Notes: a model not told the origin generated them from the sequence alone. A DNA stretch of 47,609 nucleotides from Methylobacterium sp. J-070 (GCF_022829385.1 NZ_JAKSXX010000293.1:1-47609), one strand, 5' to 3'; shown: positions 1-8,385, counted from the stretch's first letter. A program made the numbers and translations.

Positions 1-174
1 CTCGACCACGCCCAGCCCCGAGCCCAGATGGCCGCCGGTGATCGACACCGCGTCGATCATCTCCGCCCGCACCGCGTCCGCAACCGCCTGAAGATCCGAC
101 TCCGGAAGACCCCGCAACGCCGCGGGGTTCGGGATACGGTCGAGAAGCGCGCTCTGCTCGGGGGTAATCGCCAC
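1..174 (-). CDS. dxs: 1-deoxy-D-xylulose-5-phosphate synthase, N-terminal part (cut by window edge)
   Basis: Fifty-eight codons are visible, read from a GTG at 172-174 to the window edge. The product would condense pyruvate and glyceraldehyde 3-phosphate with thiamine diphosphate, the first step of the MEP isoprenoid pathway. The translation has the typical Dxs opening: a LLDRIPNPAALRGLPESDL stretch, then AEMIDAVSITGGHLGSGLG, the start of the thiamine-diphosphate domain. An AGAGG ribosome site lies a few bases before the GTG; the nearby ATG at 177-179 is in another frame. It follows xseB by 43 bases on the same strand, the usual xseB-dxs order in alphaproteobacteria. The identification is firm; the start is inferred. 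Confidence 0.9.
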   Translation of the reverse strand, partial: MAITPEQSALLDRIPNPAALRGLPESDLQAVADAVRAEMIDAVSITGGHLGSGLGVVE

Positions 175-217
175 GGCATCAACCTCTATCGGACGGGATC
201 GGTCGGACCGCCGAGCC

Positions 218-478
218 TCAGGACATATCGAGCGGCGCCACGCCCTCGGGCCGCCCGTCGGAGCCGAGGGTGATCCGCTGGATCCGCGCCTCGGCCCGCT
301 TCAGAAGCGCTTCGCAATGCTTCTTCAGCACCTCGCCGCGCTCGTAGATCGCCACCGACTCGTCGAGCGGCACGTCGCCCCGCTCCAGCCGGCGGACGAT
401 CTCCTCGAGCTGTTCCAGTGCCTTCTCGAAGGGCAGGTCGCCGGCGGCGGGGGCCACCTCGGGTCGGCTCGCATTCAT
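218..478 (-). CDS. xseB: Exodeoxyribonuclease VII small subunit
   Basis: An 86-residue protein with the XseB signature: FEKALEQLEEIVRRLERGDVPLDES followed by a helical ERGEVLKKHCEALLKRAEARI segment, then a short tail ending in a leucine-aspartate pair. Several XseB copies bind the large XseA subunit to form exonuclease VII, which cleaves single-stranded DNA from both ends. Length fits the family (about 80 residues). It lies directly upstream of dxs and is probably co-transcribed with it. xseA is not in the window. Confidence 0.94.
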   Translation of the reverse strand: MNASRPEVAPAAGDLPFEKALEQLEEIVRRLERGDVPLDESVAIYERGEVLKKHCEALLKRAEARIQRITLGSDGRPEGVAPLDMS

Positions 479-605
479 CCCGGATACTTCCTTTGGGGAG
501 ATTCTAAGGCGCTCGACCCCGGGGCTACAACCCGGGGATGGGGCGCGCCAGCCCGCTCAAGCCCGTTTTGACGCGGCGCGGCGGCCTTTGCGCCACACCT
601 CACCC

Positions 606-1118
606 TCACGCGAGCGCCAGGCAAAACGGGGTGCCCTCGAAGGCGTCGGCCCCGCGGCCGATCCGGGCGATGGCCGCGACCATGCGGCCCTCGCGGCCGA
701 GCATCCGGTCGGCGATCGCGACGAACAGGGGGTTGGGCGTGGCCGACGGGGAGGCCGCCCGCAGGGCGTCGGCGATCATGCCCTCGTCGCGCTCCGGCGC
801 CAGCGCGCAGGCCGCGATATAGGCCGCCGCGGTCGAGCGGCTGATCCCCGCGTAGCAATGTACGACGAGCGGCTTCTCCCGGGGCCACGCCCGGACGAAG
901 TCGAGCAGGCGCGCCACATGGTCTTCGGCCGGCAAGACATGTCCGTCGCGGGCCTCCGCGATGTCGCTGACCCCGATGACGGCGTGATTCTCGGCATCGA
1001 TCAGGGCCGGCCGCTCCAGGGGCGTGCCGACATTGATCAGCGTGAGCACGTGGCTCGCGCCGGTGGCGGCGACGGTCTCGGGCAGCCGCGAGAGGGGGCA
1101 GACGTGAAGGGTCGGCAT
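606..1118 (-). CDS. Tyrosine phosphatase family protein
   Basis: A 170-residue protein. The phosphatase loop HCYAGISRSTAAAY (about residues 87-100) matches the C-x5-R consensus of dual-specificity and tyrosine phosphatases, with Cys as nucleophile and Arg as phosphate binder. A preceding DIAEARDG stretch supplies the likely general-acid aspartate. There is no signal peptide, so it is probably cytoplasmic. It starts 49 bases after the HD hydrolase and shares its strand, so it probably belongs to the tag-HD-phosphatase unit. The substrate cannot be told from sequence; a role on phosphoproteins or nucleotides is open. Confidence 0.82.
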   Translation of the reverse strand: MPTLHVCPLSRLPETVAATGASHVLTLINVGTPLERPALIDAENHAVIGVSDIAEARDGHVLPAEDHVARLLDFVRAWPREKPLVVHCYAGISRSTAAAYIAACALAPERDEGMIADALRAASPSATPNPLFVAIADRMLGREGRMVAAIARIGRGADAFEGTPFCLALA

Positions 1119-1167
1119 GGTGAGGCTGCCAGTGACGCGCGATCGTGACGGATCGAGGGCGAGGCGG

Positions 1168-1761
1168 TCAGGTTCCGCTGAGGTTCCGGAAGCGATCGAG
1201 GAAGCGCGCCTCGGCCTCGGCGGTCGGCCACGGCTCGGCGAGCGCCACGACCGCGCCCGGCAGATCCGTGGCCCGGCCGAAATGGAGCGCCGCCTCGTCG
1301 GGCGCGAATCCGGCGAGCCGGACCGCCTCCAGATGGGCGGCGATCCGGTCGGCCCGCTTCACCAGGCGGGCGAGCGTCGGCGCCGGGGCGGGCAGGCCGA
1401 AGCGGCTGCGTATGGCGGCGAGCAGGCGCAGCTCGACCCCGCGATAGGCATCGCCGATGGCGGCCTTCAGCGGGGAGATGATGTCGCCCACCACGTATTC
1501 CGGCGCATCGTGCAGCAGCAGCTCCAGGCTGTCCGGATCGGCGCAGGCGGGGACGATGTGGCGGCCGACCGCCTCGACCAGCAGGCTGTGCTGGGCCACC
1601 GAGAAGACGTGCGGTCCCCTTGTCTGGCCGTTCCAGCGGGCGACACGGGCGAGGCCGTGGGCGATGTCGGCGATCTCGATGTCGCGGGGCGCGGGGTCGA
1701 GGAGGTCGAGGCGGCGGCCGGAGAGCATCCGCTGCCACGCCCGCGGCGCGGGCGCGCTCAC
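1168..1761 (-). CDS. HD-domain phosphohydrolase (YfbR-like 5'-nucleotidase family)
   Basis: A 197-residue HD-domain protein. The metal ligands are seen in order: FSVAQHSLLVE (His), LLLHDAPEYVVGDIISPLK (His-Asp) and LVKRADRIAAHLEA (Asp), the arrangement of the YfbR/YqeK-like nucleotidase branch. The start is set at a GTG whose last bases form part of the tag stop codon (GTGA overlap, 4 bases), which indicates translational coupling. The reading frame stays open far upstream, but that part is a shadow of tag. A role in dNMP or nucleotide clean-up is inferred from family only. Confidence 0.84.
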   Translation of the reverse strand: MSAPAPRAWQRMLSGRRLDLLDPAPRDIEIADIAHGLARVARWNGQTRGPHVFSVAQHSLLVEAVGRHIVPACADPDSLELLLHDAPEYVVGDIISPLKAAIGDAYRGVELRLLAAIRSRFGLPAPAPTLARLVKRADRIAAHLEAVRLAGFAPDEAALHFGRATDLPGAVVALAEPWPTAEAEARFLDRFRNLSGT

Positions 1762-2372
1762 GGCGCCCGCCCCAGCCCGGCGCAGGATCCGTGCCGGTGA
1801 CAGCCGACGAGGTGGTCGTTGACCATCCCCACCGCCTGCATGAAGGCGTGCACGATGGTGGGTCCGCAGAACGCGAACCCCTCCGCCTTGAGCGCCTTGC
1901 CGATCGCCCGGGAGACCGGCGTCTCGGTCTGGATCTCCGGCCGGGTCCGGGCCGTGCCCTGGATCGGGCGTCCGTCGACGAAATCCCAGAGGAAGCGCGC
2001 GAAGCCGGGCCCCTGCTCCTCGATCCGCAGCCAGGCCCGCGCCCCCGCGATGGTGCCCTGGATCTTGGCGCGGTTGCGGATGATCCGGGTATCGGTCATC
2101 AGCCGCGCCACGTCGGCCTCCGTGAAGCGGGCGATCCGCTCCGGCTCGAAACCCGCGAAGGCGTCGCGAAACCCTTCGCGGCGGCGCAGGATGGTGATCC
2201 ACGACAGGCCGGCCTGGAACCCGTCGAGGATCAGCTTCTCGTAGAGGGCGCGGCTGTCACGCTCGGGCACGCCCCACTCGGTGTCGTGATAGGCGACATA
2301 GAGCGGGTCGAGGCCGGCCCACCAGCAGCGGGCGCAGCCATCGGGATGGTCGATCAGGCCGATCTCGGACAT
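1758..2372 (-). CDS. tag: DNA-3-methyladenine glycosylase I
   Basis: A 204-residue protein that removes 3-methyladenine from alkylated DNA in base excision repair. The N-terminal RCWWAGLDPLYVAYHDTEWG block matches the E. coli Tag region holding zinc ligands Cys4 and His17. The C-terminal MVNDHLVGC supplies the other His and Cys ligands. The central FQAGLSWITILRRREGFRDA segment is the helix-hairpin-helix region. Length is normal. It leads the tag-HD-phosphatase unit and overlaps the next gene by 4 bases. Confidence 0.95.
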   Translation of the reverse strand: MSEIGLIDHPDGCARCWWAGLDPLYVAYHDTEWGVPERDSRALYEKLILDGFQAGLSWITILRRREGFRDAFAGFEPERIARFTEADVARLMTDTRIIRNRAKIQGTIAGARAWLRIEEQGPGFARFLWDFVDGRPIQGTARTRPEIQTETPVSRAIGKALKAEGFAFCGPTIVHAFMQAVGMVNDHLVGCHRHGSCAGLGRAP

Positions 2373-2416
2373 GGGACCGGTTTAGCGAGAACAGGAGCGG
2401 AACGCCATCGGTGCAG

Positions 2417-2505
2417 CGGAGCCGCTATCGCGGCGCTTCGCGTGCGGGGTCCGGGATCAGGTTCCGCTTCGCTCCACCCGGCCGGGAAAGGCGTGCTGCA
2501 GGATA
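2417..2505. repeat. Dispersed intergenic repeat, copy A
   Basis: An 89-bp element between ygfZ and tag. It shares its whole length with the element at 7636-7726: a CGGAGCCGCT opening, then CGCGGCG, TCGCGTGC, a GATC-GGTTCCGC block, CTCCACCC and a CCGGGA close. The inner part can fold (2449-2462 with 2476-2488). A second module at 2548-2567 (TGCGACCCGGGATCCAGCAC) recurs at about 39867-39886. No coding potential. Confidence 0.7.
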
Positions 2506-2598
2506 CATCGCGCCGCCCATTCCCGGGCGCATGAAGGGTCAGCGGAATGCGACCCGGGATCCAGCACAGGATTCGCCGCGAAGCGGCACGATCCATCG

Positions 2599-3447
2599 TC
2601 AACCCGCAGCGTCGGCCGCCTCCGGCATCGCGAAACGCGCGTAGGCCGGCCGCTCCAGCCGCACCGGTTGGCCGCCCGCGAGCGGCGTCTCCCCGGCCGC
2701 CAGCGCGTCGCCCAGGCGGTCGAGGCGGACCAGGGCGAGGCCGCGTCCGCCCGCGGCGCTGCCGGTGGTGCCGAGGACCTTGCCGCCGGCCGCGATCCCG
2801 GTGCCCGGCTCGGGGATGCCGTCCGGATAGGTGGCCGCCAGGATGCGCGTCCGCGCGGTGCCCCGGTGCTGCATGCGCGAGACCACCTCCTGGCCGACAT
2901 AGCAGCCCTTCCGGAAGTCGACCCCGCCGAGCTGGTCCATCAGCGCCTCGTGCGGGAAGGCGTCGCCGAACGCGTAGTCGCGCCCGCCCTCGGGGATGCC
3001 CAGCGCGATCCGGTGCGCGTGGTAATCCGCCTCCGCGGCGTCGGCCGAGAACGCGCCTTCGGCGGCATAGAGCCGGGCGCCGAGATCGGCATGGCGGGAA
3101 TCGGCGACGGCCTCGGCGGCGGCCGGCGCCGCCCCGTCCCAGGCGGCCGCCACCGCGACGGTGGGATCGGCGGCGATCGCCGCCTGGGCGCGCAGGCGAT
3201 AGAGCGACAGGCGCTTGGCGAGATCCGCCGCCCGGTCCCCCCGCACGTCGAACCGGAAGCCGTCCGGGATCCGCGACACGAGGAAGTCGAACAGGACCTT
3301 GCCCTGCGGCGTCAGCAGGGCGCCCAGCCGCGCCTCCCCGGCCTGGAGCGTCTCGACGTTGCAGGTCAGCACGCCCTGGAGCAGCGCGGCGGCGTCGGGA
3401 CCGGTGACGGCGACGAGGGCGCGGTCCGGCAACAGGGCGACGGGCAT
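2599..3447 (-). CDS. ygfZ: YgfZ/GcvT-type folate-binding protein (Fe-S cluster maintenance)
   Basis: A 282-residue protein of the YgfZ/COG0354 family. The signature FRKGCYVGQEVVSRMQHRG (about residues 190-208) holds the conserved KGCYxGQE motif. YgfZ needs folate and supports Fe-S enzymes such as MiaB. The ATG at 3445-3447 is chosen because a GAGGAA ribosome site lies 9 bases before it; a GTG at 3454-3456 would sit on top of that site. It stands alone on the minus strand, with a repeat-bearing gap after it. Confidence 0.9.
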   Translation of the reverse strand: MPVALLPDRALVAVTGPDAAALLQGVLTCNVETLQAGEARLGALLTPQGKVLFDFLVSRIPDGFRFDVRGDRAADLAKRLSLYRLRAQAAIAADPTVAVAAAWDGAAPAAAEAVADSRHADLGARLYAAEGAFSADAAEADYHAHRIALGIPEGGRDYAFGDAFPHEALMDQLGGVDFRKGCYVGQEVVSRMQHRGTARTRILAATYPDGIPEPGTGIAAGGKVLGTTGSAAGGRGLALVRLDRLGDALAAGETPLAGGQPVRLERPAYARFAMPEAADAAG

Positions 3448-3549
3448 GGCGGGCACTTCCTCACGCGACGGGAGCGGTCCGACGATCCGGACCGTGCGGC
3501 CGGGAGGTAGGCGCGGCCCGCCCGCGGCTCAACCGCCCGGCGCGGGGCC

Positions 3550-3804
3550 TCAGTGCTGGAGGGTCGTCGTGAAGGCGCCGCCGCGGATGCGCTCGGGGAA
3601 GCCTTCCGCGTAGCGCGCCGTCGCCTCCTCGCCGTAGGTCATCACCAGTTCCTGGAAGGCCGCGAACAGCGCGGCCTGAGCCATGCAATCGCCGTCGAGC
3701 CCGTCGAGGCAGCCTTCCGCGAACGCTTCCGAGACGTAACTCAGCGCGACGCGCTTCTCCTCGACATCGACCTCGATGGGGGCGGTGTGAGAGATGTGCT
3801 GCAT
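3550..3804 (-). CDS. Small conserved-looking protein of unknown function
   Basis: An 84-residue, acidic, probably cytoplasmic protein starting MQHISHTAPIEVDVEEKRVAL. The frame is open to 3918, but the Arg-rich extra 38 codons look non-coding, so the ATG at 3802-3804 is preferred. The body has coding-like composition, with a Cys-containing CLDGLDGDC segment and a helical AFAAFQELVMTYGEEATARYAEG part. No family recognised. It lies between ygfZ and the TIGR02301 gene, 159 bases from the latter. Confidence 0.6.
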   Translation of the reverse strand: MQHISHTAPIEVDVEEKRVALSYVSEAFAEGCLDGLDGDCMAQAALFAAFQELVMTYGEEATARYAEGFPERIRGGAFTTTLQH

Positions 3805-3963
3805 GACCCGATACTTCCGCTGCGCCGGGCCCAAGACCCGACGGACACCACGGATGATAAGCAGGTCCCGGCGGCTCGGCCAGCCGGGAATTTCAAATCG
3901 GTTAACGCGAGGGCTCAAATCCGATGCTTCGCCGGCATCGTCGCGCGGTGTGCTGCGCCTGCA

Positions 3964-4425
3964 TCACCCCCCGAAACGCCCGGCCAGCGCATGCGACAGC
4001 CGGTCGCCCTCGACGACGTAGCGGGCGGCCGCCTCGTGGGCGGCCGGCGTGCAGACCCGGTAGGTCAGCGCGTAGCCGCGGTAGCCGCGGTTGTAGGCCC
4101 CGGCCAGCCGATCGCGGCGGGCCGGCGTCACGCCCTCGGACTCGATCAGCGCCTTCATCCGGGCCGGCCAGTCGGCGGCGTCGGCCGTGCCGCACAGGCC
4201 GCGCAGGAACGCCAGCGCCCCGATGATCTCGGACATCCGCAACAGCTCGCGGTCGTACGGCGCCTGCGCGTCCGCGGGGGCGTTCGCCTCCTTGGACGCC
4301 TCCTTCGGGGCTTCCTTGGCGGCGGGGGCGGCCGGGCGGCCGGAGCGCTGCTGCGCCAGCACCGGCCCGGCGGCGGCGCCCGCGAGCACCGCGAGCAGGC
4401 ACGCGATCGAGGCCGGGCGCCTCAC
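3964..4425 (-). CDS. TIGR02301-type secreted protein
   Basis: A 153-residue exported protein. After the GTG start comes a short basic stretch and a hydrophobic segment ending in VLAQ, a typical signal peptide. A low-complexity Ala/Lys/Glu linker follows. The C-terminal domain (YDRELLRMSEIIGALAFLRG through AGAYNRGYRGYALTYRVC to the end) matches the alphaproteobacterial TIGR02301 family, whose function is unknown. The GTG overlaps the NUDIX stop as GTGA, so it is translationally coupled to that gene. Confidence 0.8.
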   Translation of the reverse strand: MRRPASIACLLAVLAGAAAGPVLAQQRSGRPAAPAAKEAPKEASKEANAPADAQAPYDRELLRMSEIIGALAFLRGLCGTADAADWPARMKALIESEGVTPARRDRLAGAYNRGYRGYALTYRVCTPAAHEAAARYVVEGDRLSHALAGRFGG

Positions 4426-4910
4426 GTCGCCGCTCCGGCGCGCAGGGCCGCGACGCGCGCGAACGCCTCGCGCAGGGTGTCGGACAGGCCCGGGGTCGTG
4501 GCCAGGGCCGCGACCTCCGCCAGCGTCGCCCATTGGGTTCCGAGGGCCTCGGGTCCGGCGACCGGCTCGCCGCCGTGCCAGAGGGCCGCGTGTGGATGGA
4601 CGACGTAATGGTGCCGGGCGCGCCCGGCCTCGTCGCGGACGATGATCTCGGTGGGCGACAGCACGCCGACCACCTCCGTGGGCAGGCCGACCGCCGCGCC
4701 GATCTCCTCGGACAGTTCGCGCAGGGCCGCCTCCGCCAGGGTCTCGCCGGCCTCGACGAGGCCGCCGGGCAGCGTCCAGACTCCGCGCATCGGCTCGTTG
4801 GCGCGCGCGGCCAGCAGGACCCGGTCGCCCCGGATCACCGCGATCGACGCGCCCACGAAGGGTCGGGCCGGGAACAGCCGGCTCTCGGCCGCCGGCGCCT
4901 CGGCGGTCAC
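4422..4910 (-). CDS. NUDIX hydrolase
   Basis: A 162-residue protein with a full Nudix box, GGLVEAGETLAEAALRELSEE (about residues 50-70), matching GX5EX7REUXEEXGU; it hydrolyses a nucleoside diphosphate linked to another group. The rest (IAVIRGDRVLLAARANEPMRG, YVVHPHAALWHGG) fits MutT-like ADP-ribose or sugar-nucleotide pyrophosphatases, but the substrate is open. The GTG start overlaps the stop of the upstream gene by 4 bases, and its own stop overlaps the next start. Confidence 0.9.
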   Translation of the reverse strand: MTAEAPAAESRLFPARPFVGASIAVIRGDRVLLAARANEPMRGVWTLPGGLVEAGETLAEAALRELSEEIGAAVGLPTEVVGVLSPTEIIVRDEAGRARHHYVVHPHAALWHGGEPVAGPEALGTQWATLAEVAALATTPGLSDTLREAFARVAALRAGAAT

Positions 4911-6052
4911 GGCGTCCCTCCCTCGGGGGCGACGACCGCCACCCGCCCGTCGGCGAGGCCGATCACGAGCCGCGTCGCCGCGCCCTCGCCGAGGACCACG
5001 ATGCCGGTCTCGGCCGGGGCCGGAAGCGGCACGCGCAGGCGTTCGTGCAGGGATCCGCGCGCAGTGACGAGGGCGATCTCCGGCCGGCCCGCCACCGGCA
5101 GCGCCAGTTCGGGATCGCCGCCGCCGTTCGGGGCCGTGACGGCGAGATCCGAATCACCGTCCCCGGCCGCGTAGCCCTCCGCCGAGCCGGCGGGCTCGAT
5201 CCTGCCGGGATGCAGCGTCCAGAGCTGGAGCACGCCCCGGGCGCTCACCGTGGCGGCCTGGGGCTGCCCGGATCCGGCAAAGTCGGCGACGCCGGCGATC
5301 TTCAGGGGCGGACCGGGCTGCGGCGGCGTGCGCGCCGTGACCGACCAGGCGGTCCCGTCCGGGCGATCGACGAGGGCCAGCCCGCCCGCATCCGCGCCCG
5401 AGCGCGTCGCCGCCAGGAGCGCCGGCCGGTCGCCGAGGCGCAGCAGGCGCGGCCGCAGGGGCGCGAACACCGCCTCGCCCCCCGCCGGCACCGTGACGGT
5501 GGCCACCGGGACCGGCTTCGGATCGGTGCTGACCGCCATCGGCTGGCGCTCGCGGATGGTCAGCACGGAGGCGGCCTCGCTCCCGTCTGCCGCGCGGGTG
5601 CGCCCGGTGAGATAGGCGCTGAGCGGCCCGGAGAGCGCCCGGCGCGAGCCGGGCAGGGCCCCCCGCGGCGTCTCGGCGGCGGTCAGCCCGTCCACCGTCT
5701 CCCGTCCGATCGGGCGGACCGTGACGGTCCCATCGGCGAGGGCCAGCACGGCGCCCCCCGCCTCGCCCCAGACCAGGGCGATCGGCGCGCTCTCCTCGTC
5801 GCCGACCTGCCGCCCGGCCGGCTGGCCGACCTTGGCGCCGGCGATCGTCAGGAGGCCGGAGGTCGCCACCGAGACCGCGGCCTCGCTGCGGGGACCCCGC
5901 AGGGCGCGGACCTTGAAGGGCAGGTCGAGGATCCGCACGCCGGGCTCCGCCCGCGCGGCGAGTGGTGCCGCAAACAGGACCAGGCCGACGGCGAGCGTCC
6001 GGCCGCGGACGCCGGGTGCGCGCCGGCGATAAGCCGCCCGGTCCAGGGGCAC
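4907..6052 (-). CDS. Secreted protein with FG-GAP/propeller-like features, function unknown
   Basis: About 381 residues. An N-terminal hydrophobic stretch (RTLAVGLVLFAAPLAARAEP) looks like a signal peptide with an ARA cleavage site. The rest is beta-rich with repeated short strands. GVADFAGSGQPQAATV and GDGDSDLAVTAPNGGGDPELA resemble FG-GAP or VCBS-type blades, and the C-terminus repeats RLVIGLADGRVAVVAPE-like strands. The start is uncertain: a GTG at 6050-6052 gives a signal peptide 20 residues in; the frame is open to 6217 but would then overlap the SDR gene. It is followed by a GTGA overlap with the NUDIX gene. Confidence 0.65.
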   Translation of the reverse strand: MPLDRAAYRRRAPGVRGRTLAVGLVLFAAPLAARAEPGVRILDLPFKVRALRGPRSEAAVSVATSGLLTIAGAKVGQPAGRQVGDEESAPIALVWGEAGGAVLALADGTVTVRPIGRETVDGLTAAETPRGALPGSRRALSGPLSAYLTGRTRAADGSEAASVLTIRERQPMAVSTDPKPVPVATVTVPAGGEAVFAPLRPRLLRLGDRPALLAATRSGADAGGLALVDRPDGTAWSVTARTPPQPGPPLKIAGVADFAGSGQPQAATVSARGVLQLWTLHPGRIEPAGSAEGYAAGDGDSDLAVTAPNGGGDPELALPVAGRPEIALVTARGSLHERLRVPLPAPAETGIVVLGEGAATRLVIGLADGRVAVVAPEGGTP

Positions 6053-6150
6053 GGCTCCGAGGCCGCGTTCGAGAGGTCCGCGTTCGAGTTCGCGTGCTTC
6101 CGCGCGTTCGCGCGCCGGACCGGTCGCCCCTGCGGCGGAGAGCGCTCTGG

Positions 6151-6906
6151 TCAAACGTGCTGGCCGCCGTTGATGTGAAGCTCGGCCCCGTTCACGTAGG
6201 ACGAGGCGTCGGTGCACAGGAAGTAGATCGCCTTGGCGACCTCGTCCGGGGTGCCGAGCCGGCGCTGCGGGATCTGCTCGACGAGCTTCTCGGTGCCCGG
6301 CGACAGGATCGAGGTGTCGATCTCGCCCGGCGAGATCGCGTTCACCCGCACGCCGAGCGGCCCGAAATCGGCGGCCATCTCCCGGGTCAGCCCGGCGAGC
6401 GCCGCCTTGGAGGTGCCGTAGGCGGCCCCCGCGAAGGGGTGGACCCGCGAGCCCGCGATCGACGTGACGTTGACGATCGAGCCCCTGGCCCGGGCGAGTT
6501 CGTCGCGCAGGCCCCGGGCCAGCAGGATCGTGGCGAAGACGTTGACCTGGAACACCCGCTGCCAGCCGTCGAACTCGGTGGCCAGCGCCCCCAGGCGCTC
6601 GCCCGCGGGACCCTTGGGCGAGATGCCGGCGTTGTTGACGAGCGCGTGCAGCACGCCGCCCTCGGCGTCGAGCCGGCCCCGGACCTCCTCGACGGCCCGC
6701 ATCGTGTCCTGCGCGTCCGCGAGGTCGACCTGGAGATGGTCCTCGGGCCCCATCTCCCAGGGGCAGTTCTCCGGGAAGGCGTGGCGCGAGCAGGTGATCA
6801 CGCGCCAGCCGGCCGCGGAGAATCGCTTGACCGTGGCGTGGCCGATGCCCCGGCTCGCGCCCGTGAGCAGCATGATGCGCCGGCGTTCGTTGACGGGGAG
6901 GGCCAA
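6151..6906 (-). CDS. SDR family oxidoreductase
   Basis: About 251 residues. Short-chain dehydrogenase landmarks are present: TGASRGIGHA (NAD(P)-binding glycine motif), VNNAGISPKG (NNAG), a Ser in VTSIAGSRV and YGTSKAAL (Tyr-x3-Lys catalytic pair), and RVNAISPGEI. The C-terminus YVNGAELHINGGQHV is typical. The chosen TTG at 6904-6906 has a GAGG sequence upstream and gives a normal N-terminus; an ATG at 6871-6873 is possible but trims the first strand. It heads a minus-strand chain of four genes and is divergent from the carboxymuconolactone decarboxylase gene. The substrate is unknown. Confidence 0.87.
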   Translation of the reverse strand: MALPVNERRRIMLLTGASRGIGHATVKRFSAAGWRVITCSRHAFPENCPWEMGPEDHLQVDLADAQDTMRAVEEVRGRLDAEGGVLHALVNNAGISPKGPAGERLGALATEFDGWQRVFQVNVFATILLARGLRDELARARGSIVNVTSIAGSRVHPFAGAAYGTSKAALAGLTREMAADFGPLGVRVNAISPGEIDTSILSPGTEKLVEQIPQRRLGTPDEVAKAIYFLCTDASSYVNGAELHINGGQHV

Positions 6907-7048
6907 AGCCGTAAGCCTCGCTGGCGGTAGGGTTCGCGCCCCGATCGGGGCGCGGGTCGTGCCGGTGAGCCTCAACGGTCTAGGCGCACGGGGACCGGAA
7001 ATCCAGAGCGCGTCGCGTCTCGGGACGACACAGGAGAGCGGGAACGCC

Positions 7049-7630
7049 ATGGCCAGCGGGCAGACCAGCGCGGAGCGCATGCCGGGGATCCCGGCCGACA
7101 GCCTCTCGGAGGCCCAGGCCGCCGCCGCGGAGACGTTCCGGGCCGAGCGCGGCGTCCCGGTCTTCGGGCCGTTCGTGCCGCTCCTGCGCAGCCCCGAGCT
7201 GATGCAGTGCGCGAGCCGGATGGGGCTCTACCTGCGCTACGGCAGCGCCCTGCCGCTGCGGATCAGCGAATTCACGATCCTGATCGTCGCCCGGGACTGG
7301 AGCCAGCCGGTCGAGTGGTCGATCCACCTGCCCATCGCCCTCAAGGCCGGGGTCGCCCCCGAGACCGCCCAGGCGCTGTCCGAGGGGCGCCGCCCCGACA
7401 CGATGAGCGCCGACGAGGCCCTGGCCTACGCCTTCTCGACCGAGCTGATGCGCAACCGCGCGGTGAGCGAGGCGACCTACGCCTCCGTGGTGGCGCGCTT
7501 CGGCGAGCAGGGGGCGGTCGATCTCACCGGCCTGAACGGCTACTACGCGCTGCTCGCGATGACCATGAACGTCGCCCGCACGGCGCTTCCCGAGGGGGAG
7601 GCCGCGCCGCTGCCGCCGCTGGTGGGGTAG
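7049..7630 (+). CDS. Carboxymuconolactone decarboxylase family protein
   Basis: A 193-residue protein of the CMD/AhpD fold. The core LRISEFTILIVARDWSQPVEWSIH with PIALKAGVAPETAQAL matches the family. No Cys-x-x-Cys pair is seen, so it is unlike the AhpD peroxidase branch and closer to decarboxylase-like members. A CAGGAG ribosome site lies 11 bases before the ATG. It is divergent from the SDR gene (142-base gap), so the two may share a regulatory region and possibly a small-molecule pathway; that link is inference. Confidence 0.85.
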   Translation: MASGQTSAERMPGIPADSLSEAQAAAAETFRAERGVPVFGPFVPLLRSPELMQCASRMGLYLRYGSALPLRISEFTILIVARDWSQPVEWSIHLPIALKAGVAPETAQALSEGRRPDTMSADEALAYAFSTELMRNRAVSEATYASVVARFGEQGAVDLTGLNGYYALLAMTMNVARTALPEGEAAPLPPLVG

Positions 7631-7635
7631 GGTTT

Positions 7636-7726
7636 CGGAGCCGCTTCCGCGGCGGGCTCGCGTGCCGTGTCTCGGATCGGGTTCCGCGCCGCTCCACCCG
7701 TCCGGGACAGGGGCGGCGCAGCATGA
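7636..7726. repeat. Dispersed intergenic repeat, copy B
   Basis: Second full-length copy of the element at 2417-2505, in the gap before ribH. The two arms of its inner hairpin (7670-7682 and 7696-7707) can pair. Compared with the copy at 45006-45061, the CAGGT/ACCTG pair is replaced by CGGGT/ACCCG, a compensatory change. No FMN-riboswitch-like conserved core was recognised here. Confidence 0.7.
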
Positions 7727-7890
7727 ACCGCAACCTCGTCCCGGGCGCAGGGCTCGCCGGGAAGCCGCTCCCCTTCGAACCACTCCCCCCGACCGCTTGT
7801 GGCGCCGGCCGCTTCGGTCTAACCGTCCTCCCCCGGACGGAGGCCTGCGGGCCGCCCGCCGATCCCCGAAAACCCGGCCGGACGAGAGAC

Positions 7891-8385
7891 ATGGTCGCCC
7901 ATTTCCGCGCCGATGCGGCGCCCAAGCCCACCGACCCGGCGCTCGCCGGCGCCCGGATCCTCGTCGTCGAGGCGCGCTACTACGATGCGATCGCCGATGA
8001 GCTCCTCGCCGGCGCGCTCGCGGCGATCGAGGCCGCCGCCGCCCGGGCCACCGTGGTGACCGTGCCGGGCGCCCTGGAGATCCCCGCCGCGGTGGCGATC
8101 CTGCTCGACGCCGAGCCCTACGATGCAGTGGTGGCGCTGGGTTGCGTCATCCGCGGCGAGACCGGCCACTACGACATCGTGGCCGGCGAGAGCGCCCGCG
8201 CGCTGATGGACCTGTCGGTGCACCGCCGCGTGCCGCTCGGCAACGGCATCCTGACCGTCGAGACCGAGGCGCAGGCGCTCGCCCGCGCCCGGGTCGCCGA
8301 GATGAACAAGGGCGGCGGCGCGGCCGAGGCGGCGCTCGGGGTGCTCGCCCTCAAGCGCGCGGCCGAGGCTTCCCGCCCGCGATGA
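7891..8385 (+). CDS. ribH: 6,7-dimethyl-8-ribityllumazine synthase
   Basis: A 164-residue protein for the second-last step of riboflavin synthesis, joining the ribityl-pyrimidine with dihydroxybutanone phosphate. Family marks are ILVVEARYYDAIADELL, VVTVPGALEIPAA, ALGCVIRGETGHYDIV (active-site His) and VPLGNGILTVE. The ATG follows a GAGAGAC sequence. It overlaps nusB by 4 bases (ATGA), the usual ribH-nusB coupling. The partners ribD and ribE are not adjacent here but about 22 kb downstream on the other strand. Confidence 0.95.
   Translation: MVAHFRADAAPKPTDPALAGARILVVEARYYDAIADELLAGALAAIEAAAARATVVTVPGALEIPAAVAILLDAEPYDAVVALGCVIRGETGHYDIVAGESARALMDLSVHRRVPLGNGILTVETEAQALARARVAEMNKGGGAAEAALGVLALKRAAEASRPR

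Noticed and set aside
518..541. CCCCGGG...CCCGGGG palindrome between the phosphatase gene and xseB
   Set aside because: No T-run in either direction and very GC-rich background; not enough to call a terminator.
7631..7890. Possible FMN riboswitch before ribH
   Set aside because: None of the conserved RFN core stretches was recognised; the region holds a dispersed repeat instead.
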